A stretch of 64,000 nucleotides of DNA from Myxococcus terminator_A (GCA_049194865.1 JBLZWL010000123.1:124001-188000), one strand, 5' to 3'; shown: positions 18,101 to 26,056, counted from the first letter of the stretch. The notes: generated by a model not told the origin, from the letters alone. A program made the numbers and translations.

Positions 18101-19177
18101 GCCGCCCCGCAGGCCACAGCACACCCGTCCCGTCGCGATGCCGACGGACGCCTTGAGCCCCAGTGCCTGGATCGAGCCCCGCGCCTGGATGGCCGCCTTC
18201 ACCGCGCGCGTCGCGTCGTCTTCGTGCGCGCACGTGGGCAGGCCGAAGCCCGACACCAGCACCAGGCCCTTGTCGTCCACCAGGAGCTGGTTGACGCTGC
18301 CTCCCTGCGTGTAGACGGCCTCCTGGAGCGCGCGCACCGCGTCCGACAGCCGGGGCAGCAGCGCCTCCGAGGCCCCCTCCGGCAGTCCATCCAGGCGGAG
18401 GAAGAGGACCGTCACCCGGCGCAGCTCGGCGAGCCACTTCCGGTCATGGACCTCCAGCGCCGCCAGCAACACCCGCGACACGAAGGGCCGCAGCGCCGCC
18501 ACCGCGTCTTCTCCGAGCGAGGCCTGGGGCAGGGGCCAGGGCTCGGGCGCGCGCAGCGACAGGACGCGGGCGATGCCCGAGGGCGACACCTCTCCCCGCG
18601 CCTCCGCGCCCAGCAGGTGCCAGAGCGGAGCAGACACCCGCACCTCCCCCGGCGAGGTGACGTGCTCCACCTCGCGCAGCTGCGTGAAGGGCGCTCCACG
18701 CACCAAGGCCTGCCACCGCCCCTGGAGGCCTCCGGCCATGACGGCCTGCACCTCGCCAGCGCCCAGGGCCACCCGGAGGGCCAGCGCGTGTTCCAGGAAG
18801 AAGGGCTCGCGCATCGCCTGTTGCAACGCCAGTCCACACGCCACCGCGCGCCGCGCCGCCTGGGTGAGCGTGGTCTCTTCTTCCCTCGGCGGCCACAGCG
18901 CGAGCAGCGCGTCCCCGGGGAAGTGGAGGATGTCCCCACCATGTGCGGTGACGACCTCCACCAGCGGGGTGAAGAGCCGCTCCAGCAGCCGCGACAGCTC
19001 CTCCGCGCCCGCGGAGCCCTGCTGGGCCAGCCGCTCCGTCAGGGGGGTAAAGCCAGACACATCCGCGAGCAGCACCACCGAGGCGAAGCACTCCGACTCG
19101 GGGGCCTCGGGACGGCGCGCTCCGCGACGTGCCAGCAGGGCCGGCACGCAAGGCAAGAGCTGCTGGGCGGTATCCAT
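15161..19177 (-). CDS. Soluble-adenylyl-cyclase-like C1-C2-NTPase-TPR protein
   Basis: 1338 residues without membrane segments. C1 class III cyclase domain (about 35-185): ADVSGFTPLTERL and HFPGDALLALW, metal ligands Asp39 and Asp89. C2 domain (about 255-420): LVDDKGLVLVSGFGLP, SVGIATGRVCCG and MGRTVNLAARLM with Asn373 and Arg377. Then an AAA/NACHT-type ATPase with Walker A GEAGLGKS (about 457-464) and Walker B VLLMEDGHWLD, and a long helical TPR-like C-terminus. This is the same order as human ADCY10. Relative to remembered human residues, adenine-binding Lys95 is His85 and Thr405 is Ala366, so nucleotide specificity or activity is uncertain. Convergent with the antiporter operon, 8 bases apart. 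Confidence 0.85.
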   Translation of the reverse strand: MDTAQQLLPCVPALLARRGARRPEAPESECFASVVLLADVSGFTPLTERLAQQGSAGAEELSRLLERLFTPLVEVVTAHGGDILHFPGDALLALWPPREEETTLTQAARRAVACGLALQQAMREPFFLEHALALRVALGAGEVQAVMAGGLQGRWQALVRGAPFTQLREVEHVTSPGEVRVSAPLWHLLGAEARGEVSPSGIARVLSLRAPEPWPLPQASLGEDAVAALRPFVSRVLLAALEVHDRKWLAELRRVTVLFLRLDGLPEGASEALLPRLSDAVRALQEAVYTQGGSVNQLLVDDKGLVLVSGFGLPTCAHEDDATRAVKAAIQARGSIQALGLKASVGIATGRVCCGLRGGAVRYEYALMGRTVNLAARLMQEARDDILLDEPTAQAVGERLWTERLPPVKVKGVAEPVRRFRPGSLDETRGHRGVHPVVGRLRERATLDAFLENPTQRKGGVLLLEGEAGLGKSRLLLYTADGAKARGLRVLSGSADAAEGNTVYFAWRTIFSALLGLPEGASLEARRTAVRARLPGNAALAPLLNPVLLLELPETDRTEQLRDEARADTTQALMMMLLGEAGPCVLLMEDGHWLDSASWELLRRLSRDLPDWLLVVSLRPLPVEPPGLEALRRQGATQGLRLGPMSGEEVEALVCARLGVARLQPEVAAFIQSKAEGHPFYSEELAHALRDHGLLFVERGECRLTPEAGDLESMGLPSTLEGLITSRIDRLTPVQQLTLKAASVIGRAFTCALLRDVHPLPDERPQLGSHLLSLKEKDLALPLESAPELSYLFKHVITQEVAYNLLLFSQRRQLHEAVARWYEQRHATELTPHHPRLAHHWLRAGVRTKALDALESSGEQAMATHAPSEAVAFFTRALELDESGPERVPASRRARWERKLGRALRWMGRQAEARQHLLAAMTLMGHPVPTRPAARALETALAALRQLLGWVPGLRRMMRIGTRFEEMVDLTETCADLSLLAVYAANWRGVGYYSFQMARFADKSGSASLRARAYASLTAVLGTTPFHRAATAYGQASLRLAHQANNRQAVALSRLSLSMYLMNAARLHECEESLTESITGFTRLGNQRLADEATILLFHVYLLQGRTGEAMERSLELEASGRRREDPQTLKWVREDRAILMMLAGHHEAALEGLQATSLNPETYHDPSITGLIALALLRAGEATSARVLAEQQTSAILDSALSITTVYSYTGLAETFLELWREARARGDKDAEHLRQRAHRLRRAMEKGARSCALGLPAAHLFRGRLALAEGRPGSARRGFEAALRTAKLHGMPWEASDAHTQLAGLDESRRDWHLAEAARLRPVLSIAEPRKERRSA

Positions 19178-19281
19178 TCAACCTCGCGCTGAATCCTGAC
19201 GCCACACTACAGGGGGCCGCGCGAGGTTTTTGAAAAGAATGCCTGCTCACCCGGTGCACGGATGAGCAGGCGTTGGGGACC

Positions 19282-22200
19282 TCAGGCGCGCTCCACCTTC
19301 AGGCGCGCGGGCAGTCCATTGAGCTGGACTTCCTCCTCCTGCCCGGTGAGGCCCTCTGGACCCACTTGGACGGAGACGGCCAGCGTCTCCCGGGCAATCA
19401 GCTCCCGGCCCTCTTCCGTGACGCGCTTCACCCGCGCGTCGCCGTCCACCCAGAGGCGGATGCGGTCCGTGTAGCCCAGCTCCATGTCCTTGCGAGCACC
19501 CTGCACCCGCGCCAGCAGCTCGCGCACCAGGCCCTCGTCGACGAGCGCCTCCGTCAGCTCGGTGTGGAGCACCACCACGCCCGCGCCCGTGCCCGCCGCC
19601 GCGTAGCCGGGGTTGGCCTCCACCAGCGTCTCCAGGTCGTCACCGGAGAACACCAGCGTCTCGCCCGCGAGGGTGATGGCCACCTGGCCCGTCTGGAGCA
19701 GCTCCCGGTGCAGGGCGCGGCCGTCGCCGGTGTCGAACGCCTTGCGCACCGGCGCCAGCTTGGGGCCGAGCCGGCCGCCCACCGCGCGCAGGTTGGGGCG
19801 CACGCGGAAGCGCACCACGTCCGCGTCCGGGCTGCCCGGCTCCACGAAGCGCACCTCGTGCACGTTCAGCTCCTCGGCGAGCAGGTCCTTGTACACGGCC
19901 AGCCGGTCCGTCATCTCCTTGCGCGCGAGGATGATGTCCGCGCGGGACAAGGGCTGGCGCACCTTGAGCTTGTTGTCCGTGCGCACCTTGAGCCCGGGAG
20001 ACACCAGCTCGCGCAGGGCGGCCATGTCCACCGCCAGCTCCTCGTCGATGAGGCTGACGTCGGCGCGAGGGAAGGAGGCCAGGTGCACGCTCTCCGGCTG
20101 CGTCTGGGGCCAGGCCTTGCGCACCAGGTTGCCCCACATCTCGTCGGCGAAGAACGGGACGAAGGGCGCGGCCATCGCGGTGATGGTGGTGAGCGCCTCG
20201 TAGAGCGTGAAGTACGCGTCGTACTTGTCCTGCTCGAAGCCCGGCTTCCAGAAGCGCTCGCGGCTGCGGCGCAGGTACCAGTTGGACAGCGCGTCCACCA
20301 GCGCCACCATCCGCTGGGCCGCATCGTACACCTGATAGGTGTCCAGCGCCTTCTCCACGTGGCGCAGCGCGAGCTGCACCTCGGACAGAATCCAGCGGTC
20401 CAGCATCGGCCGGGCCTTCACCTCGCGCCAGCCCTGGCTCTTGCGCACGGCCTCCCAGGGGGCCTCGCTCGCGTCCGGGTTGCCCCGCGCGGGGTTGAAG
20501 CCGTCGATGTTCGCGTAGATGGTGAAGAACGAGTAGACGTTGCGCAGCTTGACCTGGAAGTCCTTCTGCGAAAGCCGCACGTTCGCCAGCGAGTGGCGCG
20601 TGTTGGACCAGGTGGGGCTCGCCGCGTAGAAGAACCAGCGGAACGCATCCGCGCCCGGGGCCTTGGCGGCGGGGTCCTTCACCGTCACGCGCTCGGACGG
20701 CGCCAGTCGAGGCACCTCCACCGGCATGACGCCCGCGCCCTTCGCGGACGGCGCCACGCCGAGTGTCTGGAGCTCCGCGGGCGCCAGCAGCACCACGCGG
20801 CGCTTGAGCTTCTTGTGCGCCTTCACCGTCGCGGTGACGAAGACCTCCGGTCGGTCCGGACGGAACAACCGCACCGTGGCGCCTTCCTGCAGGTCCAGGC
20901 CCTCCAGGTCCTCGCGGGCGATGAGCGCCACGCCCGCCTCGGCCGGCGCGCCCGCCTCCGTGGCGGACAGCACCGCGAAGTCCATGCGCACTTCGTCGAG
21001 GATGATTTCGGGCGGCGTGTAGTTGCCCTTGGACTTGGACTCCTTGCGGCCCTCCTTGTCGGAGACGTGGCCCAGGACGATGCAGCTCTTGTACGGGTGC
21101 GGCCACTCGCGCTGGGGCGTCAATCCCAGCCGGGCCTGCGTCTCCTCGTCGAAGACGAGCGTGCTCACCATCAAGAGCGAGTAGAACCAGCCACGCGTCT
21201 GGTCGATGGCCTCGGAGATGAAGTCGGCGGGGAAGGCGCGGTTGAACAGCTCATGCGAGCCGGGCGCGTGAGGGAAGCCCCACTGCGCGAAGGGCATGCA
21301 GCCGGAGTCGAACCACACGTCCACCACTTCGGGCACGCGGTTGAAGCGGCCCGGGGAGCCCGGCTTCTCGTACGTCACCTTGTCAATCCAGGGCTTGTGG
21401 ACGATGAGGTGCTTCGCGTTGGACTCGTGGGGCTTGCCCTTGAGGAACACCGCGAGCTCCGCCTCCACGGCGGCCAGGTTGCTGCCGGGCTTGTCACGCA
21501 GGGCCTGGAGTGAAGGCACGGCCTCCACTTCGCCCGTCTCGGAGTGGATCCACAACGGCAGCGCCGTGCCCCAGTAGCGCTCGCGCGACAGGGCCCAGTC
21601 CACGTTGTTGGCCAGGAAGTCGCCGAAGCGGCCTTCCTTGATGTGCTCGGGCACCCAGTTGACGGCCCGGTTGTTCTCGATGGCGCGGTCCTTCACCGCG
21701 GTGGTGCGGATGTACCAGGCGGGGCGCGCGTACTGGATGAGCGGGTCGTCATCCGCGCGCCAGCAGAAGGGGTACTCGTGCTTGTACTGCTCGGTGACGA
21801 GCAGGAGCCCGCGCTCCTTGAGGTTGCGCTGGATGTCCTTGTCCGCGTCCTTCACGAAGCGGCCGGCGACGAGGGGGACTTCCTCGGAGAAGGTGCCGTC
21901 CGGCTTGACGGCGCAGAACAGCTCCATCGCCTCCGGTTGGAGGAAGCGCGTGCGGTCCTTGCGGTAGGCGTCGTAGTCGTCCTCGCCGAAGGCGGGGGCG
22001 ATGTGGACGATGCCGGTGCCCGTGTTGAGCGTGACGAAGTCCGCGCTCAGCACGCGCCAGGCGCGGGTGTCGTCGCCGCCGTCGCGCAGCTTCAGCCGCG
22101 TGTCGCCTTCGCGGGCGAAGTACGTGTCGAAGGGCGGCAGGTAGCGCTGGCCCACGAGGGCGCTGCCCTTCTGGGTGGCGAGGATGGGCAGGTCCTTCTT

Positions 22201-23028
22201 GAGCTTCTTGGCCAGCTCCTCGCGCAGCGCGGCGGCGATGATGAGCTTGCGGTCACCGGCGTCCACGGTGACGTAGTCCACGCTCGGGTTGACGGCCGCG
22301 TACATGTTGGACGGCAGCGTCCACGGGGTGGTCGTCCACACGAGCAGCGAGGTGTCGGGCGCGTCGCGCAGGGGGAAGGTGACGTAGACGCTGGGGTCGT
22401 CCACCGTCTTGTAGCCCAGGCCCACTTCGGCGGAGCTGAGCGCGGTGCCGCCCTGGGGCCACCACCACACCACCTTGTGGCCCTGATAGAGCAGGCCCTT
22501 CTTGTGCAGCTCGGCGAGCGCCCACCACACGCTCTCCACGAAGCCTCGGTGGTAGGTGACGTAGGCCTCGTTGAGGTCCACCCAGAAGCCGATGCGCTCG
22601 GTGAGGCGCTCCCACTCGCCGGTGTAGCGAAAGACGGACTCGATGCAGCGCTCGGTGAAGGGCTCGACGCCGTAGCGCTCGATTTCGGCCTTGCCGTGGA
22701 TGCGCAGCTCCTTCTCCACCTCCACCTCCACGGGCAGGCCGTGGGTGTCCCAGCCGGCCTTGCGGGGGACGTAGTGGCCACGCATCGTCTGGTAGCGGGG
22801 GAACAGGTCCTTGATGACGCGGGTGAGGACGTGTCCGTTGTGGGGCAGGCCGTTGGCGGTGGGCGGGCCCTCGTAGAAGACGAAGCTCTTGGCGCCTTCG
22901 CGTGCCTGGAGTGAGCGCTCGAAGATGCGGCGGTCCTTCCAGAAGGCGAGGATGCGACGCTCCTCGGCCGGGAAGTCCATCTCCGCGGGCACGGCGTCGA
23001 ACAGGGGGGCGGGCGCTGACTCAGGCAT
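19282..23028 (-). CDS. ileS: Isoleucyl-tRNA synthetase (IleRS2-like) with insertion
   Basis: 1248 residues, class I synthetase charging tRNA-Ile. HIGH motif is HNGH (63-66) in PTANGLPHNGHVL; editing-domain motifs are present (VVWWWPQGGTALSSAEV, LVWTTTPWTLPSN, GTGIVHIAPAFGEDDY); C-terminal half carries the anticodon-binding region and a DUF5915-like tail. Two oddities. The KMSKS motif reads KESKS (GRKESKSKGN), and about 100 residues are inserted between the following PPEIILDEV and GADAFRWFFYAASP, where other IleRS enzymes run directly on. Start at 23028 (MPESAPAP); the frame is open to 23133. The insertion looks beta-rich (GATVRLFRP, VFVTATVKAHKK). Essential gene, single copy in this window. 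Confidence 0.96.
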   Translation of the reverse strand: MPESAPAPLFDAVPAEMDFPAEERRILAFWKDRRIFERSLQAREGAKSFVFYEGPPTANGLPHNGHVLTRVIKDLFPRYQTMRGHYVPRKAGWDTHGLPVEVEVEKELRIHGKAEIERYGVEPFTERCIESVFRYTGEWERLTERIGFWVDLNEAYVTYHRGFVESVWWALAELHKKGLLYQGHKVVWWWPQGGTALSSAEVGLGYKTVDDPSVYVTFPLRDAPDTSLLVWTTTPWTLPSNMYAAVNPSVDYVTVDAGDRKLIIAAALREELAKKLKKDLPILATQKGSALVGQRYLPPFDTYFAREGDTRLKLRDGGDDTRAWRVLSADFVTLNTGTGIVHIAPAFGEDDYDAYRKDRTRFLQPEAMELFCAVKPDGTFSEEVPLVAGRFVKDADKDIQRNLKERGLLLVTEQYKHEYPFCWRADDDPLIQYARPAWYIRTTAVKDRAIENNRAVNWVPEHIKEGRFGDFLANNVDWALSRERYWGTALPLWIHSETGEVEAVPSLQALRDKPGSNLAAVEAELAVFLKGKPHESNAKHLIVHKPWIDKVTYEKPGSPGRFNRVPEVVDVWFDSGCMPFAQWGFPHAPGSHELFNRAFPADFISEAIDQTRGWFYSLLMVSTLVFDEETQARLGLTPQREWPHPYKSCIVLGHVSDKEGRKESKSKGNYTPPEIILDEVRMDFAVLSATEAGAPAEAGVALIAREDLEGLDLQEGATVRLFRPDRPEVFVTATVKAHKKLKRRVVLLAPAELQTLGVAPSAKGAGVMPVEVPRLAPSERVTVKDPAAKAPGADAFRWFFYAASPTWSNTRHSLANVRLSQKDFQVKLRNVYSFFTIYANIDGFNPARGNPDASEAPWEAVRKSQGWREVKARPMLDRWILSEVQLALRHVEKALDTYQVYDAAQRMVALVDALSNWYLRRSRERFWKPGFEQDKYDAYFTLYEALTTITAMAAPFVPFFADEMWGNLVRKAWPQTQPESVHLASFPRADVSLIDEELAVDMAALRELVSPGLKVRTDNKLKVRQPLSRADIILARKEMTDRLAVYKDLLAEELNVHEVRFVEPGSPDADVVRFRVRPNLRAVGGRLGPKLAPVRKAFDTGDGRALHRELLQTGQVAITLAGETLVFSGDDLETLVEANPGYAAAGTGAGVVVLHTELTEALVDEGLVRELLARVQGARKDMELGYTDRIRLWVDGDARVKRVTEEGRELIARETLAVSVQVGPEGLTGQEEEVQLNGLPARLKVERA

Positions 23029-23087
23029 GGTGCGGTGCTTGATAGCACCGCGAGCCTGGGAGGGAAGGGCCCCGAGGGGGTGGGTGC

Positions 23088-23648
23088 TCAGTCCCAGGGG
23101 AAGTAGGGCTCCAGGGTGCCCTTCGAGGTCCACCAGGCGGGGAGCTTGGCTGTCAGGACGAGTCCCACCTCACGGCCATGCCGGGTGCGCCCGGGCATGC
23201 CGGGGCCGGTGCCGCCCGGCTCGGAGAGGGGGATGCCGAAGCGCAGGCCCACCGAGCCGAAGACGAACGTCACGAAGGGCGCCAGGTGCAGGCCGGTGGT
23301 GGGGAGGTGCTCGCGGGTGCCGGTCTCGTGCATCAGCCCGAGTTCGAGGCCTCCCAAGAAGAGAAAGCCCTGGATGCCCGCGTTGAGGCGGGCGTAGCCC
23401 TCCGTCATCCACTGGGCCTGGGCGAAGACGCCCAGGGCGGTGGTGTCGTCGAGGACGTTGAAGGTGGTCTCCATGCCCAGCCCCAGCTCCGTCTGTCCCG
23501 CGCGGCGCGACACGCTGAGCAGCGGGCCCACCGTGAGCCAGCGCTCGTTGTGCTGCATGTAGGGCTGAGCCCGCGCGGACAGGGGGACTCCGAGCAACAC
23601 CAGGAGGAGGAGAGGGAGGCGCGGGGGCATGGGGGTGTGGAGTTGCAA
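23088..23648 (-). CDS. Secreted hypothetical protein, probably outer-membrane beta
   Basis: 186 residues, not recognised as a named family. A signal peptide is clear (MPPRLPLLLLVLLGVPLSARA, cleavage before QP). The mature part alternates hydrophobic and polar residues and is Gly/aromatic rich (GLGMETTFNVLDD, LGVFAQAQWMTEGYARLN, FVFGSVGLRFGIPL), as in small outer-membrane barrels. I favour a TTG start at 23648 because GAGG lies 8 bases upstream; the ATG at 23630 has no visible ribosome-binding site. It lies just upstream of ileS on the same strand (59-base gap), but a shared role is not implied. Confidence 0.65.
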   Translation of the reverse strand: MQLHTPMPPRLPLLLLVLLGVPLSARAQPYMQHNERWLTVGPLLSVSRRAGQTELGLGMETTFNVLDDTTALGVFAQAQWMTEGYARLNAGIQGFLFLGGLELGLMHETGTREHLPTTGLHLAPFVTFVFGSVGLRFGIPLSEPGGTGPGMPGRTRHGREVGLVLTAKLPAWWTSKGTLEPYFPWD

Positions 23649-23853
23649 CGGGTGTACCTCGGAGGCTCAGCCTGGGGCAGGGATGGGCGAGGTGCAACGG
23701 ATTGCACGGTGAGCAGCGGGTGGCACGGGTGCACAGCGGGTCACCATGGCCCGAGGGGTTGGGGCGACCCTGCTGTCAGCCTTGGGTGTCACCCTCGTTG
23801 TCGTGGCCCCAGTGTGCTCCGAGCCTGGGCTGCCTCGACGGAGAGCGTGCCGC

Positions 23854-24342
23854 ATGAGACTGCCTTGCGTTGTTGTGCTGTTGCTCGTGTCGCTGCTGAC
23901 GGGGTGTGCCACGGCGCGCGGTGTGCGCCTGGAGATAGAAGATGGCGAAGTCATCGCGTTCACCCCTCGCGCCGCGGACTCCGCGCCTGTCGCGTTGGAT
24001 GAAGACGAGTTCAGGAGGGCCGTGGCGTCGGTGCGGCTAGGAGTCCGTCCTCCCGTGAATGCCCCGGAGGCCGCTCGCCGCCTCTTCGCCATGGAGGCGC
24101 GAGGAGGTGTGTACCGCTTCGATGTGAGCACCCGCCGCATGACGCCGCTGGAGTCAGGTGCTCACCTGGAGGTGGAACCCACGGAGGCGGAGCGGGCCGA
24201 CCCCGCCAACATCGTGCGCGTGAGCGGGCACAAGGGGCCTCATCCCAAGGAGTACCACCAACCCGCGGAGCTCACGGAATTGGCTCGGCAGCTCCGCACG
24301 GACGGCTCTCGGTTGAACAAGCTTGTGACTCGACGAGAATGA
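23854..24342 (+). CDS. SitA-like lipoprotein toxin remnant (internally deleted)
   Basis: 162 residues. Lipoprotein signal MRLPCVVVLLLVSLLTGC (lipobox LTGC) after GGAGAG; start ATG 23854. The next region (CATARGVRLEIEDGEV, FTPR, PVALDEDEFRRAV, ARRLF, then RRMTPLESGAHLE) strongly resembles the N-terminus of myxobacterial SitA5-family polymorphic toxins as I remember them. Those toxins then have several hundred more residues ending in an AHH-type nuclease. Here the sequence jumps straight to the family C-terminal end (DPANIVRVSGHKGPHPKEYH ... LNKLVTR), so the middle and the catalytic His-His are missing. It remains in frame, and is probably a disarmed toxin delivered, if at all, by TraAB outer-membrane exchange. 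The immunity gene follows after 13 bases. Confidence 0.62.
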   Translation: MRLPCVVVLLLVSLLTGCATARGVRLEIEDGEVIAFTPRAADSAPVALDEDEFRRAVASVRLGVRPPVNAPEAARRLFAMEARGGVYRFDVSTRRMTPLESGAHLEVEPTEAERADPANIVRVSGHKGPHPKEYHQPAELTELARQLRTDGSRLNKLVTRRE

Positions 24343-24355
24343 AGCAAGGTTCATC

Positions 24356-24925
24356 ATGATGCCCAAGAGCTACGTCCGGTTGACTGACGACGTTGCCGCG
24401 CCAGGGCGCTGGCACCTCCGGAGTCCCACTGATTCGACGGGACAGGATGTGGACCCCTGGTGCTTCACGAATGGGGCACCTGTTCCCGAGCCAGGTCGTC
24501 TGCGGCTCCCTGTGGCTCGCGCTGGAAAGGCGCTCGACTTCACCTTGACGGGCCTTGCCATTCCGGTGGTTCACGTTCGGGTCGCTGCTGTTTTCCTGGA
24601 GCATGCGCCTGGAGGCGTTCAGGTCTTCCCGGTGGAGATTCAGGGGCAGCCCGATCAGTACTGCATCCTGGTCGCCACCCAGACGATACGATGCATCGAC
24701 GACAAGGCCTGCCGGGAGGTGGAGCCATGGCTTCCGGAAGATGGGCGACCTGAGAAGACCGGGGAGTATCGCGACGTGGATGGGCTGCGAATCGACGTCG
24801 CGAAGGTCGGCGATGCGCAGGTATTTCGTACCTGGGGGTGGACGGTCGCGCTCATCGTTTCCGATACGCTCAAGGAGGCGCTGGCGCGAGCAGGGACCAC
24901 CGGAATGTCGTTCGTGGAAGTGTAG
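24356..24925 (+). CDS. Imm11-like (DUF1629) immunity protein
   Basis: 189 residues, cytosolic, no signal peptide. The pattern YVRLTDDVAAPGRWHL, DPWCFTNGAPV, IPVVHVRVAAVF, VFPVEIQGQPDQYCILVAT, IRCIDDKACREVEPW, EDGRPEKTGEYRDVDGL and VFRTWGWTVALIVSD matches what I recall of Imm11-family (DUF1629) proteins encoded after SitA-type toxins in Myxococcus and relatives. It should bind and neutralise the cognate toxin. It starts 13 bases after the toxin remnant (ATG 24356 or 24359), so it is co-transcribed. The reading frame is intact, whereas the toxin appears deleted, so it may persist as orphan protection against siblings carrying the full toxin. Confidence 0.68.
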   Translation: MMPKSYVRLTDDVAAPGRWHLRSPTDSTGQDVDPWCFTNGAPVPEPGRLRLPVARAGKALDFTLTGLAIPVVHVRVAAVFLEHAPGGVQVFPVEIQGQPDQYCILVATQTIRCIDDKACREVEPWLPEDGRPEKTGEYRDVDGLRIDVAKVGDAQVFRTWGWTVALIVSDTLKEALARAGTTGMSFVEV

Positions 24926-24942
24926 GGGCTGCGCACTCGGGC

Positions 24943-25536
24943 TCAGCGCGGTGCCCGGACGAAGAGTCGCCGCGCGGTGCGCAGCAGGAGGTCCTTGTAG
25001 CGTCGCTGCGCATAGCCGCGCTCGAGCGTCAGGTGCTCCCAGTTGCGTACCGACAGCAGCGTCCAGAGCAGGTCGGTGGCCTCGCCCGGTGTGAAGTCGG
25101 GTGAGAGGGTGCCATCGGCGCGGAGCGCCTCGACAGCGGCGGCGCAGCCTTCGCGCATGTCTTCCATTCGCTTGCGCCAGGCCTCGGCGGCCTCTTCGTC
25201 GGTGTCGCCCATGGCCATCAGCGCCTTGGCCACGCCACGAATCTCCGGAATGTAGTCGGCCCAGGCTCCGACATAGGCGTCCAGGCGCTCGACGCCGCTC
25301 CTGGCCGTGCGACTGGGGACAAGCCGCGCGCGCACGTCCTTCAACTCGTCCAGATAGAGCGTGGTGGCGATCAACAGCGCCGCCCGCGTGCCGAAATGCA
25401 GATAGACGGCCTGCCGGCTGAGCCCGGCCTCCCGCGCGATGTCACTCATCCGCACCGCCTGGCCCTTGCTGGTCTCCAACAGATGCAGAGCAGCCGCGAG
25501 GATGCGGGTCCGCGTCTCGGGCGATTCACTTGACAT
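24943..25536 (-). CDS. TetR-family transcriptional regulator
   Basis: 197 residues. N-terminal TetR HTH: TRTRILAAALHLLETSKGQA followed by VRMSDIAREAGLSRQAVYLHFG. The C-terminal ligand-binding half is helical and not assignable to a known effector. The start codon at 25536 lies inside one copy of a 15-base palindrome (25530-25544); a second, perfect copy lies 26 bases away toward the divergent DUF4345 gene. This arrangement predicts that the protein represses both itself and the membrane-protein gene. Confidence 0.92.
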   Translation of the reverse strand: MSSESPETRTRILAAALHLLETSKGQAVRMSDIAREAGLSRQAVYLHFGTRAALLIATTLYLDELKDVRARLVPSRTARSGVERLDAYVGAWADYIPEIRGVAKALMAMGDTDEEAAEAWRKRMEDMREGCAAAVEALRADGTLSPDFTPGEATDLLWTLLSVRNWEHLTLERGYAQRRYKDLLLRTARRLFVRAPR

Positions 25537-25544
25537 GATGTAAA
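25530..25544. promoter_or_regulatory. Putative TetR operator 1 (one mismatch)
   Basis: TTGACATGATGTAAA, a 7-1-7 inverted repeat with one mismatch. It overlaps the start codon of the tetR gene and matches the perfect copy at 25571-25585 in 11 of 15 positions. Likely autorepression site. Confidence 0.65.
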
Positions 25545-25570
25545 GTCGCGAATAATCAATGCCGAGTCAA

Positions 25571-25585
25571 TTGACACGGTGTCAA
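25571..25585. promoter_or_regulatory. Putative TetR operator 2 (perfect palindrome)
   Basis: TTGACACGGTGTCAA is a perfect 7-1-7 palindrome lying 13 bases before the DUF4345 start. Together with operator 1 it suggests coordinated repression of both divergent genes. The first six bases also resemble a -35 box, so bound regulator would block polymerase. Confidence 0.7.
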
Positions 25586-25597
25586 GCGAGGACGGCG

Positions 25598-26032
25598 ATG
25601 CAGAACAGATGGACGAAGACGGTTCTCTTGGTCGCGGGCGTCATTGGGAGCCTGATTGGTGCGCCCCTGCTGTTCATCCCCAAGGTCTTCCATGGCTGGA
25701 GCGGCATCGACCTGGGCGGTCAGGTCAGCCTGCTGAGCGAGGTGCGCGCTCCGGGCGGGGCGTTGCTGGCCTGTGGACTGCTCATCATGGCCGGCGCGGT
25801 CTGGACTCGAATGACCTTCACCTCGCTGGTGGTGTCGACGACGCTCTACTTGTCCTATGGCGTGTCGCGAATCTTGAGCCTGGCCCTGGACGGCGCGCCC
25901 GCGCCCGAGCTGGTCGCGGCGATGGTCGCCGAGTTGGTGATCGGCGCCATCTGCGCGGCGCTGCTGCTCTCAGCTCCGGGACTTGCGACGCGGCAACAAG
26001 TCCCTCGGGACGCCTCACCTACGCTCGAGTAG
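25598..26032 (+). CDS. DUF4345-like four-helix membrane protein
   Basis: 144 residues. Four predicted helices: TVLLVAGVIGSLIGAPLLF, LLACGLLIMAGAVW, TSLVVSTTLYLSYGVSRI and VAAMVAELVIGAICAALLL. The motif RAPGGALLACGL followed by LSYGVSRILSLALDG is typical of DUF4345 proteins, which often sit beside TetR regulators. Function unknown. Start ATG 25598; open sequence upstream overlaps the operator and is not used. Probably de-repressed when the divergent TetR protein binds its ligand. Confidence 0.75.
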   Translation: MQNRWTKTVLLVAGVIGSLIGAPLLFIPKVFHGWSGIDLGGQVSLLSEVRAPGGALLACGLLIMAGAVWTRMTFTSLVVSTTLYLSYGVSRILSLALDGAPAPELVAAMVAELVIGAICAALLLSAPGLATRQQVPRDASPTLE

Positions 26033-26056
26033 AAGCCCGGCTCGGCACCGGGCGCT

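Noticed and set aside
24943..26032. TetR/DUF4345 as part of the toxin-immunity locus
   Set aside because: The palindromes and divergence explain this pair alone; nothing connects it to the SitA-like genes except adjacency.
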